Shown one piece after another: positions 7,542-15,994 of a stretch of 39,194 nucleotides of DNA. This stretch comes from Rhodospirillaceae bacterium (GTDB lineage Bacteria; Pseudomonadota; Alphaproteobacteria; CACIAM-22H2), in NCBI GenBank assembly GCA_027490975.1, contig JAIXXA010000062.1, positions 1 through 39,194 on the forward strand, in the 5' to 3' direction. The notes below the pieces were generated by a model. The model did no database searches and was not told where the DNA came from. It saw only the letters and a program-made list of their open reading frames with translations. The translations under genes and the position numbers were made by a program. Position 1 is the stretch's first letter. Each line of letters begins with the position of its first letter.

Positions 7542-9304
7542 GGCGTTTCCTTGGCCGCGTAGCCGCGCGGCGTGTAGAGCCGTTGCTGTCCGCCCATCGC
7601 AAAGGCGCGCGTGGAAGTGCTGCCGATCATGACGAGCGTCAGCATGTCGACGCTTTCGACCCATGCGTCGCCGAGGCGGAAAATCGACACGATCTCGCCG
7701 TCGCGGCCGAGATTGCGCGCACATGCCACGCGGCAATCCGCACCGCGCGCGGCCATGAAGATGTCGCGCGCGAGCGGCAGCAGGCTGCGCCGCCGTTCGG
7801 AGGCGGGGTTGTAGAGCGCGACCACGAAATCGCCGTCGGCGGCGGCGCGCAAACGCTGCTCGATGGTCGCGGTCGGGGTCAGCAGATCCGACAGCGAGAT
7901 CGCGCAGAAATCGTGGCCGAGCGGAGCACCCAGCCGTGCGGCGGCCGCCTGCAAAGCCGAAATGCCCGGGCACACGCGCACGGCGATGCGTCGCCGCTCG
8001 GGCGCGCCGGCTTCCAGCCGCTCGAACGCCAAGGTCGCAAGCGCGTAGATGCCGGCATCGCCCGAACAGACGAGGGCGACGCGCCGTCCTTCGGCCGCCA
8101 GATCGAGGGCGCGTTCGACGCGGCCCGTCTCGTGGCCCAAACCCGTCTCGAAACGCTGTTTGCCGTCGATCAGATCGGCGACGAGATCGAGATAGAGCCC
8201 GTAGCCGACCACGCAGTCGGCCGCCGCAAGGGCTTCGCTTGCTTCGGGCGTGCGCCAGGCCGCGCTGCCCGGCCCGATGCCGACAATGTCGAGATGGCCG
8301 CGCGCGCGGCCGATCTTCGACGCGTCGAGCGGGACGGGCGATTGCGCGATCGCACAGGTCGCGCGTGTCGATTTGCGCTTGGGCGCCAGGAGCGTGCCGG
8401 CGGGCCCGACGGCTGCAAGTGCGGCTGCTTCGGCAACGGACGCGGTGCCGACCGTTGCGCGCACATAGTCGGAAGCTTGTGTTACGCGCGGCTCTTCGGC
8501 CGCGAGTATGGGAGCCGCGAAAAAGCGCGCAGGCGTGCCGAGCGTTTCGGCCGCTGCCAGCAAGCCGACCTCGTCGGATTTGACGTCGATCGACACGAGG
8601 CATGCGACGGCACCCGCCGCCAGGCCCGCTTCTTCGAGCGTAGTCGCAATCAGCGATTCGATTTCGGCCTGCGGCGTGCCGCGCTCGCAGCCGACGCCGA
8701 CGGCCAGCACGGGCGGATGGTAGACAAGCGCGTTCGACCCGGCGGCGGGCTTGTGCGCCGTGACGCGGATCGTGGTTTGCGCGGCTTCGTCTTGCGGCAA
8801 GGCTTCGAGCCAAGGGGCAGCGCCGTCGATGCGCACGCTTTGGCCCGTGAGCAAGGCGGCCGCAACTTGCTTCACAGCGTCGATATTGGCGATGCGCCAG
8901 CCCGCCGGCGGTTCGTCGAGCGACAGACCGAGAGAAACGTCGCCCGCCGTCGTGACGGCCGCTTGCCCGCCGAGGACAGCGGCGACGTGGTGTGCCAGTC
9001 GGTTCGCGCCGCGATGCCCGCCCAGGAGCGGGATCGCGAATCTGCCGTCCGCACTGACGGCGACAACCGGCGGCTCGTCGCGTTTGTGCTCAAGCAAGGG
9101 TGCGACCGCGCGAACGAGAATGCCCGCTGCACAGAAACCGACGATGGACCGGCCGGCCGCAAACAAAGCGGCGAGATGAGCCGCTGCATCGTCGAAGGCC
9201 ACGTCGGCACCGGCAACGCGCGGGCGATAGCCGTGCAGTTCGCCTTCCAGCTTTCGGGCAAGATCGGCGCCGGCTTGGGTGAGGCAGAAGAGAACGGGTT
9301 TCAT
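7538..9304 (-). CDS. cobJ: CbiG-CobJ/CbiH fusion: cobalt-precorrin-5A hydrolase and C17-methyltransferase
   Basis: 588 aa bifunctional protein. Residues 1 to ~330 are CbiG-like. The CbiG N-terminal part includes GFCAAGILVRAVAPLL and PLLGGHRGANRLAHHVA. A linker follows, then a CbiG C-terminal/CobE-like domain beginning at VLAVGVGCERGTP and including SIDVKSDEVGLLAAAE. Residues ~337-588 are the precorrin-3B C17-methyltransferase (CobJ/CbiH), starting DIVGIGPGS (VGIGPGS at 341-347), with VVGYGLYLDLV, VALVCSGDAGIYA and VALYNPASERR. CbiG opens the delta-lactone and releases acetaldehyde in the anaerobic route, and CobJ/CbiH performs ring contraction, so the fusion joins consecutive chemistry. ATG 9304 overlaps the cobI stop (ATGA). 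Confidence 0.93.
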   Translation of the reverse strand: MKPVLFCLTQAGADLARKLEGELHGYRPRVAGADVAFDDAAAHLAALFAAGRSIVGFCAAGILVRAVAPLLEHKRDEPPVVAVSADGRFAIPLLGGHRGANRLAHHVAAVLGGQAAVTTAGDVSLGLSLDEPPAGWRIANIDAVKQVAAALLTGQSVRIDGAAPWLEALPQDEAAQTTIRVTAHKPAAGSNALVYHPPVLAVGVGCERGTPQAEIESLIATTLEEAGLAAGAVACLVSIDVKSDEVGLLAAAETLGTPARFFAAPILAAEEPRVTQASDYVRATVGTASVAEAAALAAVGPAGTLLAPKRKSTRATCAIAQSPVPLDASKIGRARGHLDIVGIGPGSAAWRTPEASEALAAADCVVGYGLYLDLVADLIDGKQRFETGLGHETGRVERALDLAAEGRRVALVCSGDAGIYALATLAFERLEAGAPERRRIAVRVCPGISALQAAAARLGAPLGHDFCAISLSDLLTPTATIEQRLRAAADGDFVVALYNPASERRRSLLPLARDIFMAARGADCRVACARNLGRDGEIVSIFRLGDAWVESVDMLTLVMIGSTSTRAFAMGGQQRLYTPRGYAAKETP

Positions 9305-10005
9305 GTCCAGGCCTTGCCGCGCCGATGCACGAGGATCAGCGAGAAATAGGGGGCAGTCGCGTGCGGGGCTTGCGCAAGCGGCATCGTGCGTTCGCCGTCG
9401 AGCCCGGCGCGTTCGACATAGACGGCGTCCGCGCCAAGACCGAGCCGTTCGAGCGTGGCGCGTAGCCGCGCGAAATGGCGACCGAGCTTGAGGAAGACCA
9501 ACGAATCGTGCGCTGCAATGCGCCGTTCGATCGCGTCGTCGGGCAAGGTCGCGGGGATGACCGTCACGCTGTCTTCGCGCGCGGACAGCGCATGGTACGA
9601 GAGGGCCGCCGACGCGGCAAACGACGTGACGCCGGGCACGATGCGCGTTGGAAATCGTTCGCCAAGCCGCGCATGCAGATACATGTAGCTGCCGTAGAAG
9701 AGCGGGTCGCCCAAGCAGAGCAGGGCAACGTCGCGCCCGGCCGCAAGATGCTCGGCCAGCAACGCCGCGCCGGCATCGTAGGCGTCTTGCGCCGGATGGC
9801 GTTCGATCTCGATCGGCAGGCGAATCGGCAATTCGATCTTGCCGCTCGGGATATGCGGGGCGGCGATGCGGCGCGCCAAAGCCTCGCCCGACTCCGGGGC
9901 GGGATATGCGACGACCGCGCAAGCCGCGATCAGCCGCACGGCCTTGAGAGTCAGCAACTCCGGATCGCCCGGCCCCACGCCGATGCCGTAGAGCGTGCCG
10001 CTCAT
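9301..10005 (-). CDS. cobI: Precorrin-2 / cobalt-precorrin-2 C20-methyltransferase (CobI/CbiL)
   Basis: 234 aa SAM-dependent methylase. It opens with LYGIGVGPGDPELLTLKAVRLI and carries VALLCLGDPLFYGSYMYL, typical of CobI/CbiL, and PTRIVPGVTSFAASAA. It methylates C20 of the factor II/precorrin-2 macrocycle. ATG 10005 overlaps the cobL stop, and its own stop overlaps the next start, both as ATGA. Confidence 0.94.
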   Translation of the reverse strand: MSGTLYGIGVGPGDPELLTLKAVRLIAACAVVAYPAPESGEALARRIAAPHIPSGKIELPIRLPIEIERHPAQDAYDAGAALLAEHLAAGRDVALLCLGDPLFYGSYMYLHARLGERFPTRIVPGVTSFAASAALSYHALSAREDSVTVIPATLPDDAIERRIAAHDSLVFLKLGRHFARLRATLERLGLGADAVYVERAGLDGERTMPLAQAPHATAPYFSLILVHRRGKAWT

Positions 10006-11207
10006 GTCTTGCGCCCGATCCATTGCGTGACCGGCATTGCGGCACGCCAGCCGCGATGCGGCCCGACAGGCTCGGCATGTGCGACCGCGAGGCGCATCAT
10101 CTCGCCGCCTTTGCTGCGATGGAGCTCGGCCAGCGCGCTTTCGCCTTCGAGCGTGACCGCATTGCCAACGAACATGCCGCCCGGTTTCAGCGCAGCCCAC
10201 GCCGCATCGACTAGGCCTGGCGTGGAGAGCCCGCCGCCGACAAACACGGCATCGGGGTTGGGAAGCCCTGCGAGTGCAGCCGGTGCCGAGCCCAGAACCG
10301 CCTGCAACTGCGGCACGCCGAGCGTTTTTGCGTTGTGCAGAAGCCGCGCATAACGTTCTGCATCGCGCTCGACGGCGATCGCATGTGCGTGCGGCACCGC
10401 GCGCAGCCACTCGATTGCGATCGAGCCATTGCCCGCCCCGATGTCCCACAGAAGCTGGCCGGGGCGGGGCGCCAAGGCGCCAAGCGGTGCCGCGCGCACG
10501 GCGCGTTTGGTGAGCTGGCCGTCATGCGCGAACGCGGCGTCGGGCAGGCCGGGCACACGCGACAGCGCAAGCGTGCTTGCATCGGCCACGCACTCGATCG
10601 CGAGCGTGTTGAGATCGGCATAGGGGCCGGGCGGCGGCGACGCGGCCGTGCCGACGGTGCGGCGCATCTTTGGTCCGCCCAGATGTTCGAGCACGGTCAC
10701 AGCCGAATCGCCATACCCGTGTGCCGCCAGAAACGCCGCGATCGCGGCAGGGGCTGCGCCGTCGGCGGTGAGGGCGAGCAGCTTGGCGCCCGGGGCGAGA
10801 TGCAAGGCGAGCGCTTCGAGCGGCCGACCGTGCAGGCTCAGTTTTTCGACCGCATCGAGCGGCCAACCCATTTCGGCCGCCGCCAAGCCAAAGGCCGAGA
10901 TATGCGGCAGTACCGCCATCTCGTCGATGGAAAAGCGTTTCAGCAGCGTGGCGCCGATGCCGAACCACATCGGGTCGCCCGAGGCAAGCACGACGACGCG
11001 CATGCCGCGCCGTGCGGCAATGAGATCGAGCGTTGCGTCGAGCGGACTCGACCAGACGAGGCGCTCGGCGCTGGTTGCGCCGACAAGATCGAGATGGCGT
11101 TTGCCGCCGACCAGCGTTTGCGCCGAAGCGATCGCGCTCGAAGCCGCCGCCGACAAACCGCCATTGCCGTCTTCGCCGATGCCGACCACGGTGAGCCATT
11201 TGCTCAT
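10002..11207 (-). CDS. cobL: Precorrin-6Y C5,15-methyltransferase, decarboxylating (CobL = CbiE+CbiT)
   Basis: 401 aa two-domain enzyme. The N-terminal ~200 residues are a CbiE-type tetrapyrrole methylase (LTVVGIGEDGNGGLS, VVVLASGDPMWFGIGATLL, HISAFGLAAAEMGWPLDAV). The C-terminal part is a CbiT-type Rossmann methyltransferase with SAM motif I DIGAGNG at 255-261 and VFVGGGLS downstream. It methylates C5 and C15 and decarboxylates the C12 acetate. The fused form is usual in proteobacteria with CobL; in CbiE/CbiT organisms the two are often separate. The start and stop overlap cobH and cobI (ATGA). Confidence 0.95.
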   Translation of the reverse strand: MSKWLTVVGIGEDGNGGLSAAASSAIASAQTLVGGKRHLDLVGATSAERLVWSSPLDATLDLIAARRGMRVVVLASGDPMWFGIGATLLKRFSIDEMAVLPHISAFGLAAAEMGWPLDAVEKLSLHGRPLEALALHLAPGAKLLALTADGAAPAAIAAFLAAHGYGDSAVTVLEHLGGPKMRRTVGTAASPPPGPYADLNTLAIECVADASTLALSRVPGLPDAAFAHDGQLTKRAVRAAPLGALAPRPGQLLWDIGAGNGSIAIEWLRAVPHAHAIAVERDAERYARLLHNAKTLGVPQLQAVLGSAPAALAGLPNPDAVFVGGGLSTPGLVDAAWAALKPGGMFVGNAVTLEGESALAELHRSKGGEMMRLAVAHAEPVGPHRGWRAAMPVTQWIGRKT

Positions 11208-11830
11208 GGCTTGGCCTCGGGATTGCCGAAGATCGCGTTGATTGCGGCTGCGGCCATCGCACTGCCGCCGCGCCGGCCGGGCAGCGTTGCAAATTCGAGC
11301 CCGCGCGGATTGGCGACAAGCTCGGCTTTCGACTCTTCGGCCCCGACAAAGCCGACCGGAAACGCAAACAACGCCGCCGGGCGCTTGCCGCCAGCATCGA
11401 TGTTTTCGAGCAGGCGGAACAACGCCGTCGGCGCATTGCCGATCGCCACGACGGCCCCGTCGACGTTCCAAAGATCGACGGCCGCCGCCGAGCGCGTGGT
11501 GCCGAGCGAGGCGGCGCGTGCGGCCGTCTCCGGTGCCTCTATCGTGCATTCGATCCGCGCGCCTGCGGGCAGGCGTTTGCGCAGTATGCCGTGCGCGACC
11601 ATCTGCGCATCGCACAGCACCGCTGCGCCGTTTTGCAAAGCCGCGCGCGCGGCCGCAATCGCGTTCGGGCTTGCGACAAGCGTGTCGATCACATCGACCA
11701 TGCCGCAGGCATGCGCGATGCGTGCCGCCAAGGCAGCATGGTCCGGCGGCAGGCGGGCCAAATCGCGCTCGCGCCCGATCGTGGCGAAGGAGCGGCGATA
11801 GATCTCGGCCGGGTCGCGCAGATACTCCAT
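11204..11830 (-). CDS. cobH: Precorrin-8X methylmutase (CobH/CbiC)
   Basis: 208 aa enzyme that moves the C11 methyl to C12, giving (hydrogeno/cob)yrinate. Family features include IYRRSFATI near the N-terminus, VLCDAQMVAHGI, and VVAIGNAPTALFRLLE followed by FPVGFVGAEESKAEL, with GRRGGSAMAAAAINA near the C-terminus. Length is typical. It starts 6 bases after the cbiX stop and overlaps cobL by ATGA, so it belongs to the cbiX-led operon. Confidence 0.95.
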   Translation of the reverse strand: MEYLRDPAEIYRRSFATIGRERDLARLPPDHAALAARIAHACGMVDVIDTLVASPNAIAAARAALQNGAAVLCDAQMVAHGILRKRLPAGARIECTIEAPETAARAASLGTTRSAAAVDLWNVDGAVVAIGNAPTALFRLLENIDAGGKRPAALFAFPVGFVGAEESKAELVANPRGLEFATLPGRRGGSAMAAAAINAIFGNPEAKP

Positions 11831-11836
11831 CTTCGG

Positions 11837-12871
11837 TCAGTCGTGTTTGTGCGGATGCGGGTGCGCGTGGTCGTGGCCATGTGCGTGGCCGTGACTATGC
11901 CCATGATCGTGCCCGTGCCCATGCGCGTGCCCATGCGCGTGGCCGTGGCTATGGTCGTGACCGTGCGCATGCCCGTGGCTATGCCCGTGATCCCCGTCGG
12001 TGCCGATGCCGCGCACATGCAGATGGTGCCCGGCCTGCAGGGCACCCACATCGGCCTCGTAGCCGATGATCTGCGTCCGGTATTTGCAGACCATGCAGTT
12101 CATCGCGTTCTGGCCGCTGCCGATTTCGCCGAGCCGTTCGAGGAAGGCGGCGACGACGTTGGGATGCGTGCTCAGATAGTCGGCCGTCAGGAACTCGACG
12201 TCGCCGTTGAGGCGTGCCACTTCGGCCGTCTGTTCGTAGATGCGCTTGATGAGGATGCCGTTGAACAGGAAGTACGGGAACACGACGATGCGCCGGAAGC
12301 CGAGGCGCACGGCGCGCGCCAGGCACTCGTTCGTGCGCGGGTGCGCGACACCCGAATAGGCCACCGTCGCCCAGCCGAAGCCCATGCCTTCCCACAGCAT
12401 GCGCGCGACTTTGGCGACGTTCGAGTTGGCGTCGGGATCGTTGGTGCCGCGCCCGACGACCACGAGAAGCGTTTCGGCGCGCGTGGCGGGCCGTGCGGCT
12501 TTCGCCTCGGCCTCTTCAATGCGCTGCTTGGCCGCTTCGATGAGCTTCAGATCGATCGCAAGATCGCGGCCGAACTCGACCTTGATGCCGGGATTTTCCG
12601 CGGCCCACGTGTTGAGCTCCCACGGCAGGTCGTTTTTCACGTGGCCGGCGGCAAACAGCATCGCCGGCACGGCTTTGATGTGCGTCGCACCCTGCGCTTT
12701 GAGGCTGTCGAGGCCTTCGCGGATCATCGGACGCGCGAATTCGAGAAAGCCCGAGCCCACGGCGCGCCCCGGCAGCTGCTTGCGCAATTCGGACACGAGC
12801 GTGTCGAATTCGCGCACCGCGTCGAGGTCGCGGCTGCCGTGGCCGCAGATCATGATGGCGCTGTCGTTCAT
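11837..12871 (-). CDS. cbiX: Sirohydrochlorin cobaltochelatase CbiX with Fe-S motif and His-rich tail
   Basis: 344 aa class-II chelatase of the long CbiX type. Two tandem CbiX-like halves are visible: residues 1-~115 with ICGHGSRD (His11) and AMLFAAGHVKNDLP (His77), then a second half starting LLVVVGRGTNDPDAN. After the second half comes MNCMVC (257-262), the MXCXXC motif known in long CbiX proteins to hold an Fe-S cluster. The last 50 residues alternate His with Gly, Ala, Ser, Asp or Pro (25 His), a probable metal-binding or cobalt-storage tail. CbiX inserts cobalt early, into sirohydrochlorin. It is first in the operon leading to cobM and is divergent from cobD/cbiB. Confidence 0.94.
   Translation of the reverse strand: MNDSAIMICGHGSRDLDAVREFDTLVSELRKQLPGRAVGSGFLEFARPMIREGLDSLKAQGATHIKAVPAMLFAAGHVKNDLPWELNTWAAENPGIKVEFGRDLAIDLKLIEAAKQRIEEAEAKAARPATRAETLLVVVGRGTNDPDANSNVAKVARMLWEGMGFGWATVAYSGVAHPRTNECLARAVRLGFRRIVVFPYFLFNGILIKRIYEQTAEVARLNGDVEFLTADYLSTHPNVVAAFLERLGEIGSGQNAMNCMVCKYRTQIIGYEADVGALQAGHHLHVRGIGTDGDHGHSHGHAHGHDHSHGHAHGHAHGHGHDHGHSHGHAHGHDHAHPHPHKHD
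11840..11989 (-). repeat. Low-complexity repeat encoding the CbiX His tail
   Basis: 150 bases of degenerate 6- and 12-base units (minus-strand GGCCACG / GGGCATG / CATGGGCA patterns) encode the alternating His tail. Codon use within the repeat alternates CAC and CAT, but units such as CATGGGCACGCG recur. Slippage here would change tail length in frame in multiples of two residues. Confidence 0.8.
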
Positions 12872-12924
12872 TTGGTGCTCCTGGTCGATTGATTTTCGCG
12901 GGCACAGCGGCCAAGGTGCCCGGC

Positions 12925-13926
12925 ATGCCGATTCTGCCGGGCCCTGGTTTTGTCGATCCGCTGCTGATCCTGTTGGCGGCCCTTGCCGCCGATGCCGTGG
13001 TGGGCGAAATGCGTCCTGTTTTCGCGCGGATCGGCCATCCGGTGCAATGGCTGGGTGCGCTGATCGCGGCCCTTGAAGCCCGCCTCAACCGCCCGCAGCG
13101 CAGCCCGCGCGCGCGCCGCATCCGCGGCGGGCTCACGGTCGTGCTGGTCGTCGGGCTCGCCGCGATTCTCGGCTGGCTCGTGCTGCTCTATGTGCGGCGC
13201 TATGCGTGGGGGGCAGCCGTCGAAATCCTGATCGTCACGGTGCTGGTGGCCCAGCGCTCGCTCTACGACCACGTCGCGGCCGTCGCGAACGGCCTCGACA
13301 AAGGCGGGCTCGCGGGCGGGCGCTTGGCCGTGTCGCGCATCGTCGGCCGCGATCCCGAAAGCCTCGACGCACACGGTGTGGCGCGCGCCGGCATCGAATC
13401 GCTCGCCGAGAATTTCTCCGACGCGGTCGTGGCCCCGTGCTTCTGGTACGTGCTGTTCGGCCTGCCGGGGCTGATGGCCTACAAGGCCGCCAATACGCTC
13501 GATTCGATGATCGCGCACCGCAACGAACGCTATCTCGATTTCGGCCGCTATGCGGCCCGCCTCGACACGGCGATGAATTTCCTGCCGGCCCGCCTCAGTG
13601 CTTTGATCGTGGCGGCGGCGGCAATCGTGGCGCCGGGTGCGAAACCCTTCAAGGCCGTTGCGACCGCGATCGGCGATGCGCGCAAACATCGCTCGGTCAA
13701 TGCGGGCTGGCCCGAAGGGGCGTTTGCGGGTGCACTCGACCTTGCCCTTGCGGGCCCGCGCCGCTACGGCAAGGAACTCGTCGACGATCCGTGGATCGGC
13801 AAGGGCCGTGCGCGCGCCACGCTCGAAGACATGCGCCGTGCCTTGTGGCTGTTCGTGGCCGCCTGCCTCGTGCATGCGGGCCTGCTCGCGGCCTTGGCCG
13901 TCGGCCGCCTTGCGCTGCTGGCCTAG
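12925..13926 (+). CDS. cbiB: Adenosylcobinamide-phosphate synthase (CobD/CbiB)
   Basis: 333 aa polytopic inner-membrane protein that attaches aminopropanol (or its phosphate) to adenosylcobyric acid. Family signatures: [34 protein letters not shown] at the N-terminus, then [44 protein letters not shown], and [10 protein letters not shown]. The start is ATG 12925, with AAGG eight bases upstream; an earlier TTG (12889) has no support. It stands alone on plus, divergent from cbiX (53 bases). It ends in TAG that overlaps the cobQ TAG on the other strand within one CTAG (13923-13926). The Pseudomonas name is cobD, which must not be confused with the Salmonella cobD decarboxylase. Confidence 0.94.
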   Translation: MPILPGPGFVDPLLILLAALAADAVVGEMRPVFARIGHPVQWLGALIAALEARLNRPQRSPRARRIRGGLTVVLVVGLAAILGWLVLLYVRRYAWGAAVEILIVTVLVAQRSLYDHVAAVANGLDKGGLAGGRLAVSRIVGRDPESLDAHGVARAGIESLAENFSDAVVAPCFWYVLFGLPGLMAYKAANTLDSMIAHRNERYLDFGRYAARLDTAMNFLPARLSALIVAAAAIVAPGAKPFKAVATAIGDARKHRSVNAGWPEGAFAGALDLALAGPRRYGKELVDDPWIGKGRARATLEDMRRALWLFVAACLVHAGLLAALAVGRLALLA

Positions 13927-15386
13927 CTGCATCGCGCAAACGCCAAAAGCCGGTCGAGGTCGAGCGACGCTTCGAGATGGGCAGCCAGCGCATCAAGCGT
14001 GCGGTCGACGGCAACGTCAGCGTCTTCGGGCATGGCGATGGCGGCGCCGAGGCGCGCAAACCACGCTTTGCTGAATTCGGCATTGCCGAACAGTCCGTGG
14101 ATGTAGCATCCCATCGCGCGACCGTCGGAAGAGACGGCCCCTTCGCGCACGTCGCCAAGATCGAGGAACGCCGCTTCCGTGCCGGTCGTAATGCCGAGAT
14201 GGATCTCGTAGCCGCGAATGCGGCAGCCCGACCGAGCGTCGGTCGCATCGACTGCGCGCAGCGTCTTTGCGGGGGCGAGCACGCTGTCGACGTCGAGCAG
14301 CCCGAGGCCCGCGACGGTCGCAGGCGGGCCTTCGAGGCCACCCGGATCGGCGATCGTTTTGCCCATCATCTGGTAGCCGCCGCATAAGCCCACGACGATG
14401 CCGCCGCGCCTGCGATGGGCCGCAATGTCGACGTCCCAGCCTTGCGCACGCAAGAAGGCGAGATCGGCGATCGTGGCTTTGGAGCCCGGCAGCAGCGCGA
14501 TGTTGCAGTCGCCGGGCAAGGCTTCGCCCGGTTCGAGCAAAGCCAGATCGATCTCGGGCATCGCGGCCAAAGGATCGAGATCGTCGAAATTGGCGATGTG
14601 TTTCAAATGCGGCACGCGGATCTTGATCTTGGCGTCGTGTTTGCGCCCATAGCGCTCCCCAAGACCCGCACTGTCCTCGGCGGGCAACTGTGCCGCCGCG
14701 GCAAACCACGGCACAACGCCGAGGCAGGGCGCTCCCGTCCAGCGCTCGATCGCCTTGCGGCCGTCGTCGAACAAAGACACATCGCCGCGGAACTTGTTGA
14801 CGATCGTGCCGACGATGCGCGCCCTCTCGCCCGCTTCGAGCACGGCGAAAGTGCCCGCGAAAGAAGCGATCACGCCGCCGCGTTCGATGTCGCCGATCAG
14901 CACCACGGACAGGTTTTCGGCTTCGGCAAAACCCATATTTGCGATGTCGCCCGCACGTAGATTGATCTCGGCGGGCGAGCCCGCACCTTCGACCAGCACG
15001 AGATCGCATTGGCTGCGCAAGCGCTGAAAGCTCTCGCGCACCTCGGCCAGCAATTGCGGCTTCAGCGCATGGTAGTCGCGCGCGTGCGCCGTGGCGCGCA
15101 CCTGGCCGCGCACGACGACCTGGGCACCCGTTTCGCTCTGCGGCTTCAGCAGCACGGGGTTCATGTCGCTGTGCGGGGCCGCGAAACACGCGCGCGCCTG
15201 CAGCGCTTGCGCACGCCCGATTTCGCCGCCGTCGGCCGTGACGGCGGCGTTGTTCGACATGTTCTGCGGCTTGAACGGGCGCACCGCCAAGCCGCGGCGC
15301 GCATAGGCGCGGGCAAGCCCCGCCACCAGCAGCGACTTGCCGACGTCCGATCCCGTCCCCTGGAACATGAGCGCGCGCGCGGCCAT
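13923..15386 (-). CDS. cobQ: Adenosylcobyric acid synthase (CobQ/CbiP)
   Basis: 487 aa ATP- and glutamine-dependent amidotransferase that amidates side chains b, d, e and g. The P-loop-like motif GTGSDVGKS is at residues 10-18, followed by [12 protein letters not shown] and [12 protein letters not shown]. The GATase domain has Cys335 in [10 protein letters not shown] and His430 in CYIHGLF. Length is normal. ATG 15386 lies 8 bases after the cobO stop, so it is the last gene of the riboswitch-controlled cobU-cobW-cobN-cobO-cobQ run. Its stop codon overlaps that of cobD/cbiB on the other strand. Confidence 0.96.
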   Translation of the reverse strand: MAARALMFQGTGSDVGKSLLVAGLARAYARRGLAVRPFKPQNMSNNAAVTADGGEIGRAQALQARACFAAPHSDMNPVLLKPQSETGAQVVVRGQVRATAHARDYHALKPQLLAEVRESFQRLRSQCDLVLVEGAGSPAEINLRAGDIANMGFAEAENLSVVLIGDIERGGVIASFAGTFAVLEAGERARIVGTIVNKFRGDVSLFDDGRKAIERWTGAPCLGVVPWFAAAAQLPAEDSAGLGERYGRKHDAKIKIRVPHLKHIANFDDLDPLAAMPEIDLALLEPGEALPGDCNIALLPGSKATIADLAFLRAQGWDVDIAAHRRRGGIVVGLCGGYQMMGKTIADPGGLEGPPATVAGLGLLDVDSVLAPAKTLRAVDATDARSGCRIRGYEIHLGITTGTEAAFLDLGDVREGAVSSDGRAMGCYIHGLFGNAEFSKAWFARLGAAIAMPEDADVAVDRTLDALAAHLEASLDLDRLLAFARCS

Positions 15387-15394
15387 GGCGGCTT

Positions 15395-15994
15395 CTAGAA
15401 CTCCACGCCCGCTTGCGCCTTGATGCCGTCGCGGAACGGATGTTTGAGCAGCGTCATTTCGGTCGCAAGGTCGCACGCGTCGATGAGCGCTTGCGGCGCG
15501 TTGCGGCCGGTGACCACGCAATGCTGCAGCGGCGGCCGTGCGGCGAGCGTTTCGAGCACGGGTTCGAGGGCGAGATATTCGTAGCGCAGCACGATGTTGA
15601 GCTCGTCGAGCACCACCATGCGGTAGCTTTCGTCGGCGAGCATGCGCTTCGACTCTGCCCAAGCACGTTCGGCGGCGGCTACGTCGCGGGCACGGTCTTG
15701 CGTTTCCCACGTGAAGCCTTCGCCCATCGTCTTGATCTCGCAAAGCTCGGGAAACTTCGCGAGCAGGCGCGCTTCGCCGGTGTCCCAAGCACCCTTCACG
15801 AACTGCACGATGCCCACTTTCATGCCGTGGCCCAAGCACCGCATGACCATGCCGAAGGCGGACGAAGATTTGCCCTTGCCCTTGCCGGTATGCACGATCA
15901 GCAAGCCCTTTTCGCCGATCTTCCCCGCCATCATCTTGTCGCGCGCCGTTTTGATGCGGCGCATTTTTTCGTTGTGCTCGGTGTCGAGGGTCAT
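15395..15994 (-). CDS. cobO: Cob(I)yrinic acid a,c-diamide adenosyltransferase (CobO/BtuR)
   Basis: 199 aa CobA/BtuR-type ATP:corrinoid adenosyltransferase that forms the Co-C5' bond of adenosylcobyrinate diamide. The P-loop [14 protein letters not shown] sits at about 35-48. [13 protein letters not shown], the Walker-B-like [11 protein letters not shown] and [23 protein letters not shown] are all family features. ATG 15994 overlaps the cobN stop (ATGA). Confidence 0.96.
   Translation of the reverse strand: MTLDTEHNEKMRRIKTARDKMMAGKIGEKGLLIVHTGKGKGKSSSAFGMVMRCLGHGMKVGIVQFVKGAWDTGEARLLAKFPELCEIKTMGEGFTWETQDRARDVAAAERAWAESKRMLADESYRMVVLDELNIVLRYEYLALEPVLETLAARPPLQHCVVTGRNAPQALIDACDLATEMTLLKHPFRDGIKAQAGVEF

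Noticed and set aside
7583-9349. 588-aa plus-strand ORF opposite the cbiG-cobJ fusion
   Set aside because: Exactly mirrors the real gene; its composition is typical of an antisense frame and no motifs are seen.
11840-11989. Tandem repeat as a CRISPR or minisatellite outside genes
   Set aside because: It is in frame inside cbiX and encodes the His tail.
12872-12924. A second cobalamin riboswitch between cbiX and cobD/cbiB
   Set aside because: The gap is 53 bases and lacks any B12-box or aptamer core; too short.
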